Made by a program: the position numbers and the translations under genes. Shown here one piece after another: positions 44,302-53,612 of a DNA stretch of 64,000 nt; position 1 is the first letter of the stretch, and each line of letters starts with the position of its first letter. The notes below the pieces were generated by a model. That model was not told the DNA's origin. It made no database searches and saw nothing but the letters and a program-made list of their open reading frames with translations. This DNA comes from Arenibacter amylolyticus (GTDB taxonomy: Bacteria; Bacteroidota; Bacteroidia; Flavobacteriales; Flavobacteriaceae): contig NZ_MTAZ01000034.1 in NCBI RefSeq assembly GCF_002150785.1, forward strand, positions 62,001 through 126,000, given 5' to 3'.

Positions 44302-45873
44302 TTATTGACACGACACTTCGTTCCATACTCCTGATGGCAATTTATTGAATCCACTTGGAGCTATATTGTTACTGCCAATATTTATTTCGCCTATGTATTT
44401 AACACCGCCACTTCCATAAGCATATATTGACGAGTTTTCTTCAAAGGTGTTATTACAAATGTCCATATCTCCTACACGTATATTTAGGGCTATACTAGTT
44501 CCAGGATTAAATACGCAATTTTCTACAGTTATATGCTCTGCCCTACTTGGTATTAATCTTCCTTCATACCCCCCTGGGTTATTAAAAGTACAACCACTAA
44601 AAACATGGTTCCGGGATGTGCTATTGGGATAATTTGTAATGTTAAATATAGACATTGTAGCCATTCCACTAGACGGAACTTTACTTGTTAGACGGGGATT
44701 TGATGGAAGAGGACTTGTAAATGTTACATTGTAAAACTCCATATTTGCAGCAGTACCCTTAACAGCTCTACGACTAAAGTTTTTAAGCTCCGTACCCGTG
44801 ACTATGAGCTTACAATCATGGATATAATCGTTAGTCGTCTGTTCTACTTGAATTAGGTCACCATCATCTCCCCAGGCGCCATCCCATATACCGCCATTTA
44901 CATTTACCGTGGTTTTGGAGCTTGTGTCTAACCATCTAAGCCATAGACAACGGGATACTCCTTGCATATCACCTATTTTATCATTTTTTAAACTTTCCAC
45001 GTCCGTACAATCGCAATCTGTGAAATTGTATTCACCTTGACTGGCGGTATTGGAACTCACTTCTACCCTCCATGCAACAGAGCGTGAATTAGAGCCGTAC
45101 AATTTTTCTACATTAACATTTGTGGCATTGATTTGACTACGGACGAAGAAAGCTGATGCAATATTACGTTTTCCCTCAACGTCTAAGTTAAGTAAATTGG
45201 TAATTCCATTGGGTTTCGCGATATTAAAAGCTTGTGATACTTTAGTTGATGCGGTAACGATTGCACCATTGAAATCTATAGTTTGATCTCCAGGTTTATT
45301 TATATTTAAAGTTCCTGTAATTCTGAAGATAGCACCTTCATCAGCTACTAAAGAGCCTTCAGCATCTAGTGCCGCCTGTAAAGCCTTGGTGTCATCGGCT
45401 TTACCGTCACCTACCGCGCCAAAGGTGCTAAAATTAACATATCCAGTAGTGTCATCGGGCTGTGTTTTTTCCGCTTCCCCAACGTTTACTGTAACATTTC
45501 CGGTTGCGGTGGTTGTGGAATTATCGGGGTTGGTAACGGTAGCAGTGTAATCAAACTCATCTGTTCCACTCTTATCCTCGTCTGGGGTATAGGTAATGGT
45601 ATTGTCATCATTAACAACGGCAGTACCTAAGGTAGGAGGGGTAACTTCAGTAATTATTACATTTTCAGGGACTACTACCACCTCGTCCTTTAAAGGGTCA
45701 ATCACAATTGGATTGTTAGATAAGGTGGTTACAATGGAATTCGCTAAAATTGTATTAGGGGTTTCTACAACATAGTCTGCAATAAGATCGGTGTCTTTAC
45801 TACAGGAATATCCAAATAGTAATACAAAAGTTAATAGGGTTAATTTAATAATGTTTAAGGGGTGATTCTTCAT
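44302..45873 (-). CDS. Secreted lipoprotein with Ig-like domain and right-handed beta-helix (pectate-lyase superfamily)
   Basis: A 523-residue lipoprotein (LLFGYSC, Cys24). Residues 60-130 form a cadherin-like/tandem Ig domain with the TYTPDEDKSGTDEFDYTAT motif. From about residue 145 a right-handed beta-helix starts, with VNFSTFGAVGDGKADDTKALQAAL, the N-terminal cap of pectate-lyase-3/tailspike-type helices, then many short strands (NVNGGIWDGAWGDDGD, NHVFSGCTFNNPGGY, ENCVFNPGTS). These folds act on uronic-acid polysaccharides as lyases, hydrolases or epimerases. It sits inside the polysaccharide locus beside the UDP-GlcA/GalA genes but forms its own transcription unit, with a candidate promoter and a strong terminator. 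Processing or release of the locus's own polymer is a reasonable inference; catalytic residues cannot be assigned. Confidence 0.85.
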   Translation of the reverse strand: MKNHPLNIIKLTLLTFVLLFGYSCSKDTDLIADYVVETPNTILANSIVTTLSNNPIVIDPLKDEVVVVPENVIITEVTPPTLGTAVVNDDNTITYTPDEDKSGTDEFDYTATVTNPDNSTTTATGNVTVNVGEAEKTQPDDTTGYVNFSTFGAVGDGKADDTKALQAALDAEGSLVADEGAIFRITGTLNINKPGDQTIDFNGAIVTASTKVSQAFNIAKPNGITNLLNLDVEGKRNIASAFFVRSQINATNVNVEKLYGSNSRSVAWRVEVSSNTASQGEYNFTDCDCTDVESLKNDKIGDMQGVSRCLWLRWLDTSSKTTVNVNGGIWDGAWGDDGDLIQVEQTTNDYIHDCKLIVTGTELKNFSRRAVKGTAANMEFYNVTFTSPLPSNPRLTSKVPSSGMATMSIFNITNYPNSTSRNHVFSGCTFNNPGGYEGRLIPSRAEHITVENCVFNPGTSIALNIRVGDMDICNNTFEENSSIYAYGSGGVKYIGEINIGSNNIAPSGFNKLPSGVWNEVSCQ

Positions 45874-45917
45874 AAGTAATTTAAATTTAGGGCATTACCT
45901 TAACGATTAAAGCCGAG

Positions 45918-45944
45918 CAATATTATTTATTTTTTACATTTCAA
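45918..45944 (-). promoter_or_regulatory. Candidate promoter of the beta-helix lipoprotein gene
   Basis: On the minus strand TTG (45942-45944), 16 bases, and TAATATTG (45918-45925), one base off the TAnnTTTG consensus. The ATG follows about 44 bases downstream. Confidence 0.4.
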
Positions 45945-46787
45945 CCGACAAAAGGTGATGTTTTTTCGATGAAATGCACAATTCTGTCAAAATAAACATA
46001 AAGACTTGGTTGTTAGGGTACTACATTTTCTTTTAGATTTAAGGATTTTTATTACAAATACTTTTCTGGTTCTAATCTTGGTTCCAAACCAGTTCTTGAT
46101 TGAACACAGACTTTATACGCAGGGAATTTGTAGATGGACTCCCTAAGGGGTTGGTTTAACATAGTTTTAAGACTATTATCGATGAACTGCACAGATATTT
46201 GTTCACTTGCCAGATTTATGAGATCTAATTAACTAGTTAATACGTATATATAGGCATCTTCTTTAGAGGGTTTGGATAGCCGTTATTACGGCGGTTAAGG
46301 GTTAAACTCAAATGTATATTTCTACCATCAGTTCATTTCATTGAACCTTATACCATATTAATTTTAATCTTACGTTTTTATGGGAACTGAGAAATGAAGG
46401 ATTCTAGTTTATAACAATTATCTGAATAATTAGGTTCCAGTTTAGAAAGTATGCTATTTCCCTTATTGGGGATAGCAAGTGTTGTTCGTAACTAATAGTG
46501 ACAACTAGTAATATTGAAACCAAGTCCTTGTAAAAATAAATAGGTCAAGATCAGATTCAAGGGATTGATAAAGGCCTAAGTGTCATTGAGGCTATAAAAG
46601 CACGCTACCGGTGACAGCTTATGGTTACAGTTGCATTATATCCCGAGTATATATCAATTGGGACACACAAACTTCTTGCAATTTAGATCAATCTTTTGGT
46701 GAAAAGTAAAATTGGAAAACTAGATTCCGAGGCCGGATGGCTGAACAACAAGATTGGTTACTTGTAAATGAAGAATGGATTTAATTC
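45945..46787. other. Long intergenic region, no gene seen
   Basis: About 840 bases between the beta-helix gene promoter and the stop of the minus-strand epimerase gene. It is AT-rich, with only short weak hairpins (for example CTGGTT/AACCAG near 46065-46095). I see no readable gene, tRNA or remnant. Confidence 0.45.
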
Positions 46788-47816
46788 TTATAATTTATAA
46801 TACTCCTTGTACCAGGCTACATATTGGGCCACGCCTTCCTGTATGGGAGTGCTGGGACTGTAGTTGTAATCCTTAATCAAGTCGTCCACATTTGCCCAGG
46901 TTCTTTTAACATCACCGGGTTGCATGGGAAGAAGCTCCCGATTGGCTTCTACACCAAGTTTTGTTTCTATTGCCTCAATAAAATCGATTAATTTAACGGA
47001 CTTGTTATTGCCAATATTATAGAGCTTATAATAATTCTTGGTAGCGCTACGCTTGGAGAGATTTTTTTCTAAAACGCGTACAACCCCTTCGGTAATATCA
47101 TCTATGTAGGTGAAGTCGCGTTCCATTTCCCCTTTATTGAATACTTTTATTGGCCTTCCAGTTATCATGGCTTCGGTGAATAGGGCCATTGCCATATCGG
47201 GTCTTCCCCAGGGACCATAAACAGTGAAGAACCGTAAACCGGTGGTAGCAAACTTGTATAAATGGCTGTAGGTATGGGCCATTAATTCGTTGCTCTTTTT
47301 GGTTGCGGCATATAGGCTAATAGGGTGATCCACATTATCCGTGGTTTCAAAGGGGACCTTTTTATTCATTCCATAAACGCTGGAACTACTGGCATATACC
47401 AAATGCTTAATTTGGTGGTGTCTACAGCATTCCAAAATATTTAGAAAACCTACGATATTACTATCTACATAAGCGTGGGGATTTTCCAAGCTATAGCGTA
47501 CTCCTGCTTGGGCCGCTAAGTTGCAAACGACATCAAAATTTTGTTGTTTAAACAGTTGGGGAAGTAGGACACGATCTTCAAGATTAAGACGGACAAACGA
47601 AAAGGAGCTAGGATATATTTCACTATTGCTCAATTCGTTAAACTTTTCACTTTTTTTTCTATCAATCCCTAGCTCCTTTAACCGGGCATATTTAAGATTT
47701 ATATCATAATAGTCGTTTATATTGTCAAGACCTACTACAGTATGACCTTTAGAAATAAGGGATTTTACGACGTAGAAACCAATGAATCCTGCTGCTCCAG
47801 TAACTAATATTTTCAT
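46788..47816 (-). CDS. NAD-dependent epimerase, probable UDP-glucuronate 4-epimerase
   Basis: A 342-residue SDR enzyme: KILVTGAAGFIGFYVVKSL (NAD site), LDNINDYYDINLKYARL, a block typical of UDP-glucuronate 4-epimerases such as LspL/WbpP-like proteins, then YASSSSVYGMNKKVPF, SLYAATKKSNELMAHTY with the YxxxK pair, and TVYGPWGRPDMA. It converts UDP-GlcA to UDP-GalA. UDP-glucose dehydrogenase lies just upstream on the same strand (237 bases), so the two give UDP-Glc to UDP-GlcA to UDP-GalA. Confidence 0.92.
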   Translation of the reverse strand: MKILVTGAAGFIGFYVVKSLISKGHTVVGLDNINDYYDINLKYARLKELGIDRKKSEKFNELSNSEIYPSSFSFVRLNLEDRVLLPQLFKQQNFDVVCNLAAQAGVRYSLENPHAYVDSNIVGFLNILECCRHHQIKHLVYASSSSVYGMNKKVPFETTDNVDHPISLYAATKKSNELMAHTYSHLYKFATTGLRFFTVYGPWGRPDMAMALFTEAMITGRPIKVFNKGEMERDFTYIDDITEGVVRVLEKNLSKRSATKNYYKLYNIGNNKSVKLIDFIEAIETKLGVEANRELLPMQPGDVKRTWANVDDLIKDYNYSPSTPIQEGVAQYVAWYKEYYKL

Positions 47817-48052
47817 AAGATAAATTTATAGGAGTTATTTACTTCCTTGTAATAGTGTGAAAAGGTATATTGAAAATAAGTACTTTTATTCTTGTCAGTT
47901 AAAATGGTTTAATAAATATCTTCACTATAATTCCTCAAACCTCTTTTTCTTCAAGGTCTTTTGTAAAGCGTACACAGGAACTTACAACTCATCGCCAGCA
48001 TATTTCATTAATATAAACCCACTGCCTTACTACTGAAGATTATTAAATACGC

Positions 48053-49453
48053 CTAGTTAGACTCCCCAATCTTATAAAAATTAAACCCTATCTCGGTAAG
48101 TTTTTTCTTGTTCAGCAATCTTCTTCCGTCAAAAATAAAAGCGGGCTTCAACATTTTCTCATAGATAAGGGACCAATCATAGGTCTTAAACTCGTCCCAC
48201 TCTGTTAAAATAGCTATGGCATGGGCGTCCTGGGTTTCAGCTAATGGTTCGTTAACAACCTTTAACAATTTTCTATTCTCCTCTGGCGATCTAGTGTTTA
48301 AGTAATTCAAATCGGCATAGATCTGTTCCTCTGAGACCTTTGGATCGTAGACCACTATCTCCGCTCTTTCCTCTAACAAGGCATCTGCCACATAAATCGC
48401 AGCAGATTCCCGGGTATCATTGGTATCTTTTTTAAAGGCCCATCCGTAAAAAATAATTTTCTTTCCGGAAACGGTATTGTATAAGGTGGAGACAATGGTA
48501 TCGGCAAAACGCTTTTTTTGGTAATCGTTCATAATTATTACCTGCTCCCAATAGTCAGCCACTTCCTGTAGTCCATAGCTTCTAGCAATATACACTAGGT
48601 TAAGGATGTCTTTTTGGAAGCAGCTACCGCCAAATCCGACAGAGGAATTAAGGAATTTTGGTCCAATTCTACTATCGTACCCTATGGCCCTTGATACTTC
48701 CGCAATATTGGCATCTGTTTTTTCGCAAAGCGCCGAAATGGAATTGATGGAAGATACTCGTTGCGCCAAAAAAGCATTCGCTACTAATTTTGATAGTTCC
48801 GAAGACCATACATTGGTCTGAAGGATACGTTCTTTGGGAATCCATTTTTCATAAATGGCACTGAGAATGTTTTTGGCTTCTTTTCCGGAAGGGGTCTCGT
48901 CACCCCCAATTAATACACGGTCTGCATTTAGCAAGTCGTTCACAGCTGTTCCTTCCGCTAAAAACTCCGGATTGGATAGTATTTCGAAATCTACCCCATT
49001 GCCGGTATTGTCCAAAATGCTCTTTATGGCACTGGCGGTACGAACTGGAAGGGTAGATTTTTCTACTACAATCTTATCGTCCTTGGCTACCCGGGCAATA
49101 TTTCGGGCGCAAAGTTCTATAAACTTTAAATCGGCCGCTTGTCCCTTTCCTTTCCCGTAAGTCTTGGTAGGGGTGTTTACAGAAATAAATATCATTTCGG
49201 CTTCATCAATAGCTTTATCTACCTCTGTGGAGAAAAAAAGGTTTTTCCCTCTAGTGGCACCTACAATCTCTGCCAATCCAGGTTCATAGATAGGTAGGTT
49301 GTCTAAATTGGGGTCATTCCATTGTGAAATTCGCGCTTCATTAATATCTACTACGGTAATTTGAATATCCGGGCACTGTTGTGCAATTACGGACATAGTG
49401 GGGCCACCTACATATCCGGCTCCGATACAACAAATTTTGGAAATTTTTCTCAT
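48053..49453 (-). CDS. ugd: UDP-glucose 6-dehydrogenase
   Basis: A 466-residue enzyme resembling the long UGDH type: [21 protein letters not shown] (NAD site), [41 protein letters not shown], and the catalytic Cys in [18 protein letters not shown] near residue 280. The C-terminal domain has [19 protein letters not shown] and FDGRRLL. It oxidises UDP-glucose to UDP-glucuronate with 2 NAD+. It is the first gene of the long minus-strand polysaccharide block and has a perfect -7 element upstream; it diverges from the aminotransferase gene at 49668. Confidence 0.97.
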   Translation of the reverse strand: MRKISKICCIGAGYVGGPTMSVIAQQCPDIQITVVDINEARISQWNDPNLDNLPIYEPGLAEIVGATRGKNLFFSTEVDKAIDEAEMIFISVNTPTKTYGKGKGQAADLKFIELCARNIARVAKDDKIVVEKSTLPVRTASAIKSILDNTGNGVDFEILSNPEFLAEGTAVNDLLNADRVLIGGDETPSGKEAKNILSAIYEKWIPKERILQTNVWSSELSKLVANAFLAQRVSSINSISALCEKTDANIAEVSRAIGYDSRIGPKFLNSSVGFGGSCFQKDILNLVYIARSYGLQEVADYWEQVIIMNDYQKKRFADTIVSTLYNTVSGKKIIFYGWAFKKDTNDTRESAAIYVADALLEERAEIVVYDPKVSEEQIYADLNYLNTRSPEENRKLLKVVNEPLAETQDAHAIAILTEWDEFKTYDWSLIYEKMLKPAFIFDGRRLLNKKKLTEIGFNFYKIGESN

Positions 49454-49476
49454 GGTATAATCCTATAGATTGAATG

Positions 49477-49485
49477 CAAAGATTA
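49477..49485 (-). promoter_or_regulatory. Candidate -7 promoter element for ugd
   Basis: TAATCTTTG on the minus strand contains the consensus form TAnnTTTG with a spacing that puts the start site about 17 bases before the ugd ATG (49453). A good -33 TTG at the usual distance is not seen. Confidence 0.45.
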
Positions 49486-49507
49486 CAAATAAAATCAAAT
49501 TACCTCG

Positions 49508-49534
49508 TTGTTTTGTGTTTTGCAGTTACATTTT
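49508..49534 (+). promoter_or_regulatory. Candidate promoter of the plus-strand export operon
   Basis: TTG (49508-49510), 16 bases and TACATTTT (49527-49534), one base off TAnnTTTG. It would leave a leader of about 125 bases before the aminotransferase gene. It lies close to the divergent ugd promoter. Confidence 0.3.
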
Positions 49535-49667
49535 ATCGATAAACCCCCTTCTACCATGATTTTACTTCTTTCATCGGGTTTGGATTAGTATTTAATCGAG
49601 AATATTCAATCTTGAACGAAAGTAAGCAGCATAATTCCCTCTCGATAGAAACTATACGTAAATTTAC

Positions 49668-50822
49668 TTGCCACAGATAAATGACCACACATTGATAACC
49701 AAATCGAAAATATGGCTTTCCTCGCCTCATATGGGCGGTTCCGAAGAAACTTTCGTCAAAGAGGCATTTGACACCAATTGGATTGCCCCTTTAGGACCCA
49801 ACGTGGATGCTTTTGAGAAGTCTATTGAAGATTATTTGGGCAATGATTTAAATGTAGCAGTGCTAAGTTCTGGTACAGCAGCAATTCACTTGGCGCTAGA
49901 GTTACTGGGTGTAACAGATGGAGATGAGGTAATATGTCAGAGTTTTACATTTTCAGCTTCAGCCAATCCCATTACCTATTTGGGAGCGAAACCGGTTTTC
50001 GTGGATAGTGAAAGGGAGACTTGGAATATGTCACCCCAATTATTGGAAAAAGCTATTCTCGCAGGAATTGCCAAAGGGAAAAAACCGAAGGCGATTATTG
50101 CGGTACACTTATATGGTATGCCTTATAAGGTAGGGGAGATAACAGCGATTGCCGATAGGTTTAAAATCCCCATTGTAGAAGATAGTGCAGAAGCGCTGGG
50201 TAGCACGTACAATAATATGCCCTGTGGGGGCTTCGGAAAATTGGGAGTACTGTCCTTTAATGGAAACAAGATTATTACAACTTCCGGTGGAGGAGCCTTG
50301 GTTTCCAAATGTCTGGAGCTAAAAAGTAAGGCCGTTTTTCTGGCAACACAGGCAAGGGATAATGCCCCCCATTATCAACATTCCCATATTGGGTATAATT
50401 ATAGGATGAGTAATGTATTGGCGGGTATAGGACGAGGACAGATGAAAGTATTGGAGGAAAGGGTGATGGCAAGAAGGAGGAACCATAAGTATTATATCGA
50501 AAAATTAGGGAAACAAACAGCTATAGAATTTTTGAAAGAGCCTATGGGTTTTCATTCCAACAGGTGGTTAAGTTGCATCTTGTTTCCTTCCTATGATACT
50601 AGGGAAAAAATAAGATTGGCGCTTTTAGATGAAAATATAGAATCTAGACCCTTGTGGAAGCCTATGCACCTACAGCCGGTCTTTTCAGATTGCGCCCAGT
50701 TCGTGGATGGGACTTCGGAAGACCTGTTTAATAGGGGGCTTTGTTTGCCCAGTGGCTCTAACCTTTCTGAGAATGATTTGGATCGAGTTGCTGAAATAAT
50801 CATTAAAACACTGGCCATATGA
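49668..50822 (+). CDS. DegT/DnrJ/EryC1/StrS aminotransferase (PglE-like)
   Basis: A 384-residue PLP enzyme. It is read from a TTG; no ATG precedes the conserved start IWLSSPHMGGSEETFVKEAF, where the family begins, so TTG 49668 or a nearby non-ATG start is likely. Motifs: SSGTAAIHLAL, VEDSAEALGS and the PLP lysine in LSFNGNKIITTSGGG near residue 205. PglE-like enzymes put an amino group on C4 of UDP-4-keto-6-deoxy-GlcNAc, the product of the PglF-like enzyme encoded next, which overlaps it by 4 bases (ATGA). The product would be UDP-4-amino-4,6-dideoxy-GlcNAc. Confidence 0.93.
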   Translation: MPQINDHTLITKSKIWLSSPHMGGSEETFVKEAFDTNWIAPLGPNVDAFEKSIEDYLGNDLNVAVLSSGTAAIHLALELLGVTDGDEVICQSFTFSASANPITYLGAKPVFVDSERETWNMSPQLLEKAILAGIAKGKKPKAIIAVHLYGMPYKVGEITAIADRFKIPIVEDSAEALGSTYNNMPCGGFGKLGVLSFNGNKIITTSGGGALVSKCLELKSKAVFLATQARDNAPHYQHSHIGYNYRMSNVLAGIGRGQMKVLEERVMARRRNHKYYIEKLGKQTAIEFLKEPMGFHSNRWLSCILFPSYDTREKIRLALLDENIESRPLWKPMHLQPVFSDCAQFVDGTSEDLFNRGLCLPSGSNLSENDLDRVAEIIIKTLAI

Positions 50823-52753
50823 TACATAGTTACTTAACCATAAATACACGTAAATATTGCTCAAAATGGATCGTGCTGGCTATAGATTTGACGCTTACCG
50901 CACTTACCTTTGTAATGTCCTATCTGGTGAGGTTTAATCTCACCCTAGATTTTGACCTAAGTAAGTTAACCTTGCAATTACCATTGATAGTCGCCTTTGC
51001 TCTAATTGCTTTTTTAGTGACTGGATCTTATAAGGGAGTTGTTAGGCATACTGGGGTTAGGGATGTTTATAATATTTTTAATGCCATTTGCCTTGCTAGT
51101 ATCATCACGATTTTCATGATTATTGTAAATAGGGAAATGGATTTTATGACGGGATTTACCATTCCAATTTCCATCATCATTATCCATAGCTTATTAAACT
51201 TTATTGCGCTAACAGCTTCTAGGTATATTTTTAAAACCCTCTATGACAATTTTATCAAGGATATCAAGATTACCAAAAACGTCCTTATATATGGAGCGGG
51301 AGAGTCTGGTATCCTTACCCAAAATGCATTGAGTAGTCACTCCGCTTTCGTATCCAGGGTGGTGGGCTATATTGACAACGACAAGGAGAAGGTGGGGAAA
51401 AATATTAATGGAGTAAAAGTCTACGGCCCGGAAGTCTTAACCTTAAACTTCATAAAAACTCACAATATCAGTGAAGTTATATTCTCTATTCAGAAAGTAG
51501 ACCAAAATCGCTTAAGGACTATGGTAGGGGATCTGGTAGAATTGCCTGTGCAAGTTAAAATAGTGCCTCCCATTGAAAATTGGATCAATGGAGAGTTAAA
51601 GGTTTCACAGATCAAGCAGGTGCAAATAGAGGATTTATTAGATAGAGTTCCTATTAATATAAAAAATGAGCGGATTTTTAAGGAGTTGAAAGACCAGGTA
51701 ATTATGGTTACCGGAGGGGCAGGCTCCATTGGTAGTGAATTGGTAAGGCAAATTGCGAATTATGAATATAAGTCGCTTTTGGTGATTGACCAAGCAGAGT
51801 CTGCACTTTACGATTTACAACAGGAATTGATCCAGAATGGCTTTCATAATTTTATCCCAATCGTTGGGGATATTAGGGACAAAAACAGAATGGCGAGTAT
51901 TTTTCAGGAATTCCGACCGGATTTGGTTTTTCACGCTGCAGCCTACAAGCATGTACCCTTAATGGAATATAATGCCTACGAGGCCATAAAAATAAATGTG
52001 GCGGGAACAAAAGTGGTGGTAGACCTTTCTTTGGACCATAAGGTGAAGAAATTTATTTTTATCTCTACGGACAAGGCGGTGAACCCAACTAATGTAATGG
52101 GGGCCACCAAAAGAATTTCTGAAATGTACATTAGCTGTGCACAACAGTTTAACAAGACCAAGTTTATTACCACCCGTTTTGGGAATGTACTGGGTTCCAA
52201 TGGCTCTGTAATTCCGTTGTTTAAAAAACAGATAGAGAAAGGAGGTCCGTTAACCGTTACCCATAAGGAGATTACCCGTTATTTTATGACTATCCCAGAA
52301 GCTGCCCAATTAGTGTTGGAAGCAGGAGGTATGGGCGAAGGAGGGGAAATATTTATTTTTGATATGGGAGACTCTGTAAAGATATTTAATCTGGCCAAGA
52401 ACATGATCAAATTGTCTGGATTGCGTTACCCAGAAGATATAGATATTAAAATAACAGGTCTAAGGCCAGGAGAAAAACTCTATGAGGAGCTGTTGGCCAA
52501 TGGCGAGAATACCATGCCCACTTATCATAAGAAGATTATGATAAGCAAGTGCAGGGAGTTTAATTATGACCAAATTAGATCTAAGATAAATGAGTTGTGT
52601 GTAAGCAATATGTTTTTCAATGAAAACATTGTATTGCTTATGAAAGAGATTGTGCCAGAGTATATATCCAGTAATTCTGAGCTATGTAAATTGGACAAGC
52701 AGCGGTTAGATAAGCAAAAGGAGAATTCTATGCCAAAAATTATACAAACCTAA
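50819..52753 (+). CDS. UDP-GlcNAc C6 dehydratase, membrane-bound (PglF/FlaA1/CapD-like)
   Basis: A 644-residue protein with four N-terminal membrane segments (residues 20-120), a CoA-binding-like Rossmann domain (VLIYGAGESGILTQNAL, VGYIDNDKEKVGKNI), and an SDR catalytic domain (MVTGGAGSIGSELVRQI near 297; FISTDKAVNPTNVMGATKR near 415-430; TTRFGNVLGSNGSVIPLFKKQI). It removes water from UDP-GlcNAc to give UDP-4-keto-6-deoxy-GlcNAc. Its gene overlaps the aminotransferase gene and is followed 30 bases later by the export lipoprotein gene, linking sugar supply to export. Confidence 0.95.
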   Translation: MIHSYLTINTRKYCSKWIVLAIDLTLTALTFVMSYLVRFNLTLDFDLSKLTLQLPLIVAFALIAFLVTGSYKGVVRHTGVRDVYNIFNAICLASIITIFMIIVNREMDFMTGFTIPISIIIIHSLLNFIALTASRYIFKTLYDNFIKDIKITKNVLIYGAGESGILTQNALSSHSAFVSRVVGYIDNDKEKVGKNINGVKVYGPEVLTLNFIKTHNISEVIFSIQKVDQNRLRTMVGDLVELPVQVKIVPPIENWINGELKVSQIKQVQIEDLLDRVPINIKNERIFKELKDQVIMVTGGAGSIGSELVRQIANYEYKSLLVIDQAESALYDLQQELIQNGFHNFIPIVGDIRDKNRMASIFQEFRPDLVFHAAAYKHVPLMEYNAYEAIKINVAGTKVVVDLSLDHKVKKFIFISTDKAVNPTNVMGATKRISEMYISCAQQFNKTKFITTRFGNVLGSNGSVIPLFKKQIEKGGPLTVTHKEITRYFMTIPEAAQLVLEAGGMGEGGEIFIFDMGDSVKIFNLAKNMIKLSGLRYPEDIDIKITGLRPGEKLYEELLANGENTMPTYHKKIMISKCREFNYDQIRSKINELCVSNMFFNENIVLLMKEIVPEYISSNSELCKLDKQRLDKQKENSMPKIIQT

Positions 52754-52810
52754 GTAAATAACTGTTCCAATAGCATCAACACAATGACCAATTCACCTAA
52801 AACCACCTAT

Positions 52811-53584
52811 ATGAAAATCAAATCTTTCGGTATAATAGCCAGCGTACTATGTCTTTCTATCATACTTCTCTCTTCCTGTGCCTCCAAGGCAAGGGTAGTC
52901 TACTTTCAAAATGCAAGTGGGTACGAAACTATGGTAGAAGAGCACAGCTTTACTCCAAAGTTTAAAGTAGATGACCTTGTTAGTATTCATGTCTCCACCC
53001 TAGATCCAGAGGCAAGTACTCCCTTTAATTTATTTAAAGGTGCTTCTGAGGGCGGTTTCCGTCCAGAGCAAATAGATTATCTTATAGACCAAGATGGTAA
53101 TATTAATTTTCCCGTTTTAGGAAAGGTGAAAATTGCTGGTCTTTCCCCCGAGGAAGTGAGGGTATTGTTGTCGGAAAGATTAGCAGACTATCTAAAAGAT
53201 CCCATAATTAATATTCGCTTGGTGAACTTTAAAGTGACCGTTCTAGGAGAGGTGGCTAGGCCGGGGACGTATCCTGTAAATGGAGAACGAATCACTGTTT
53301 TAGAAGCATTGGGTTTAGCGGGGGACCTCACCATCAAGGGGATGAGGGAAAATGTAATGGTTATTCGAGATTTTGATGGAACTAAGGTTTATACCAGATT
53401 AAACCTGACCCAAAAAGAGGTTATGAATTCGCCTGTTTACTACCTTACCCAAAATGATGTGGTGTATGTAGAGCCCAATAATTCGGCCATCGCATCTTCC
53501 AGTTTAGATAGTAGAACTACTATTGCTATTTCACTGGCTTCCTTAGTGATTACCTCTGCCATTCTCTTTATTACGAGAAATTAA
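52811..53584 (+). CDS. wza: Polysaccharide export outer-membrane lipoprotein (Wza-like)
   Basis: A 257-residue lipoprotein if started at the ATG at 52811, which gives a compact signal peptide ending LLSSC (lipid Cys23). An upstream in-frame ATG at 52784 would add nine polar residues. The PES domain (KVDDLVSIHVSTLDPEAS, YLIDQDGNINFPVLGKV) and an SLBB domain (VTVLGEVARPGTYPVNGERITVLEALGLAGD) follow. The C-terminus ends in a hydrophobic segment (IAISLASLVITSAILFI). It forms the outer-membrane export channel with the Wzc-like kinase encoded 28 bases downstream. Confidence 0.95.
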   Translation: MKIKSFGIIASVLCLSIILLSSCASKARVVYFQNASGYETMVEEHSFTPKFKVDDLVSIHVSTLDPEASTPFNLFKGASEGGFRPEQIDYLIDQDGNINFPVLGKVKIAGLSPEEVRVLLSERLADYLKDPIINIRLVNFKVTVLGEVARPGTYPVNGERITVLEALGLAGDLTIKGMRENVMVIRDFDGTKVYTRLNLTQKEVMNSPVYYLTQNDVVYVEPNNSAIASSSLDSRTTIAISLASLVITSAILFITRN

Positions 53585-53612
53585 ATATTAACCGTTTATT
53601 CCAGCTTATTTC

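Noticed and set aside
46560-46787. tRNA-like or small RNA gene
   Set aside because: No cloverleaf could be folded by eye and no conserved T-loop GGTTCGAATCC-like sequence is present.
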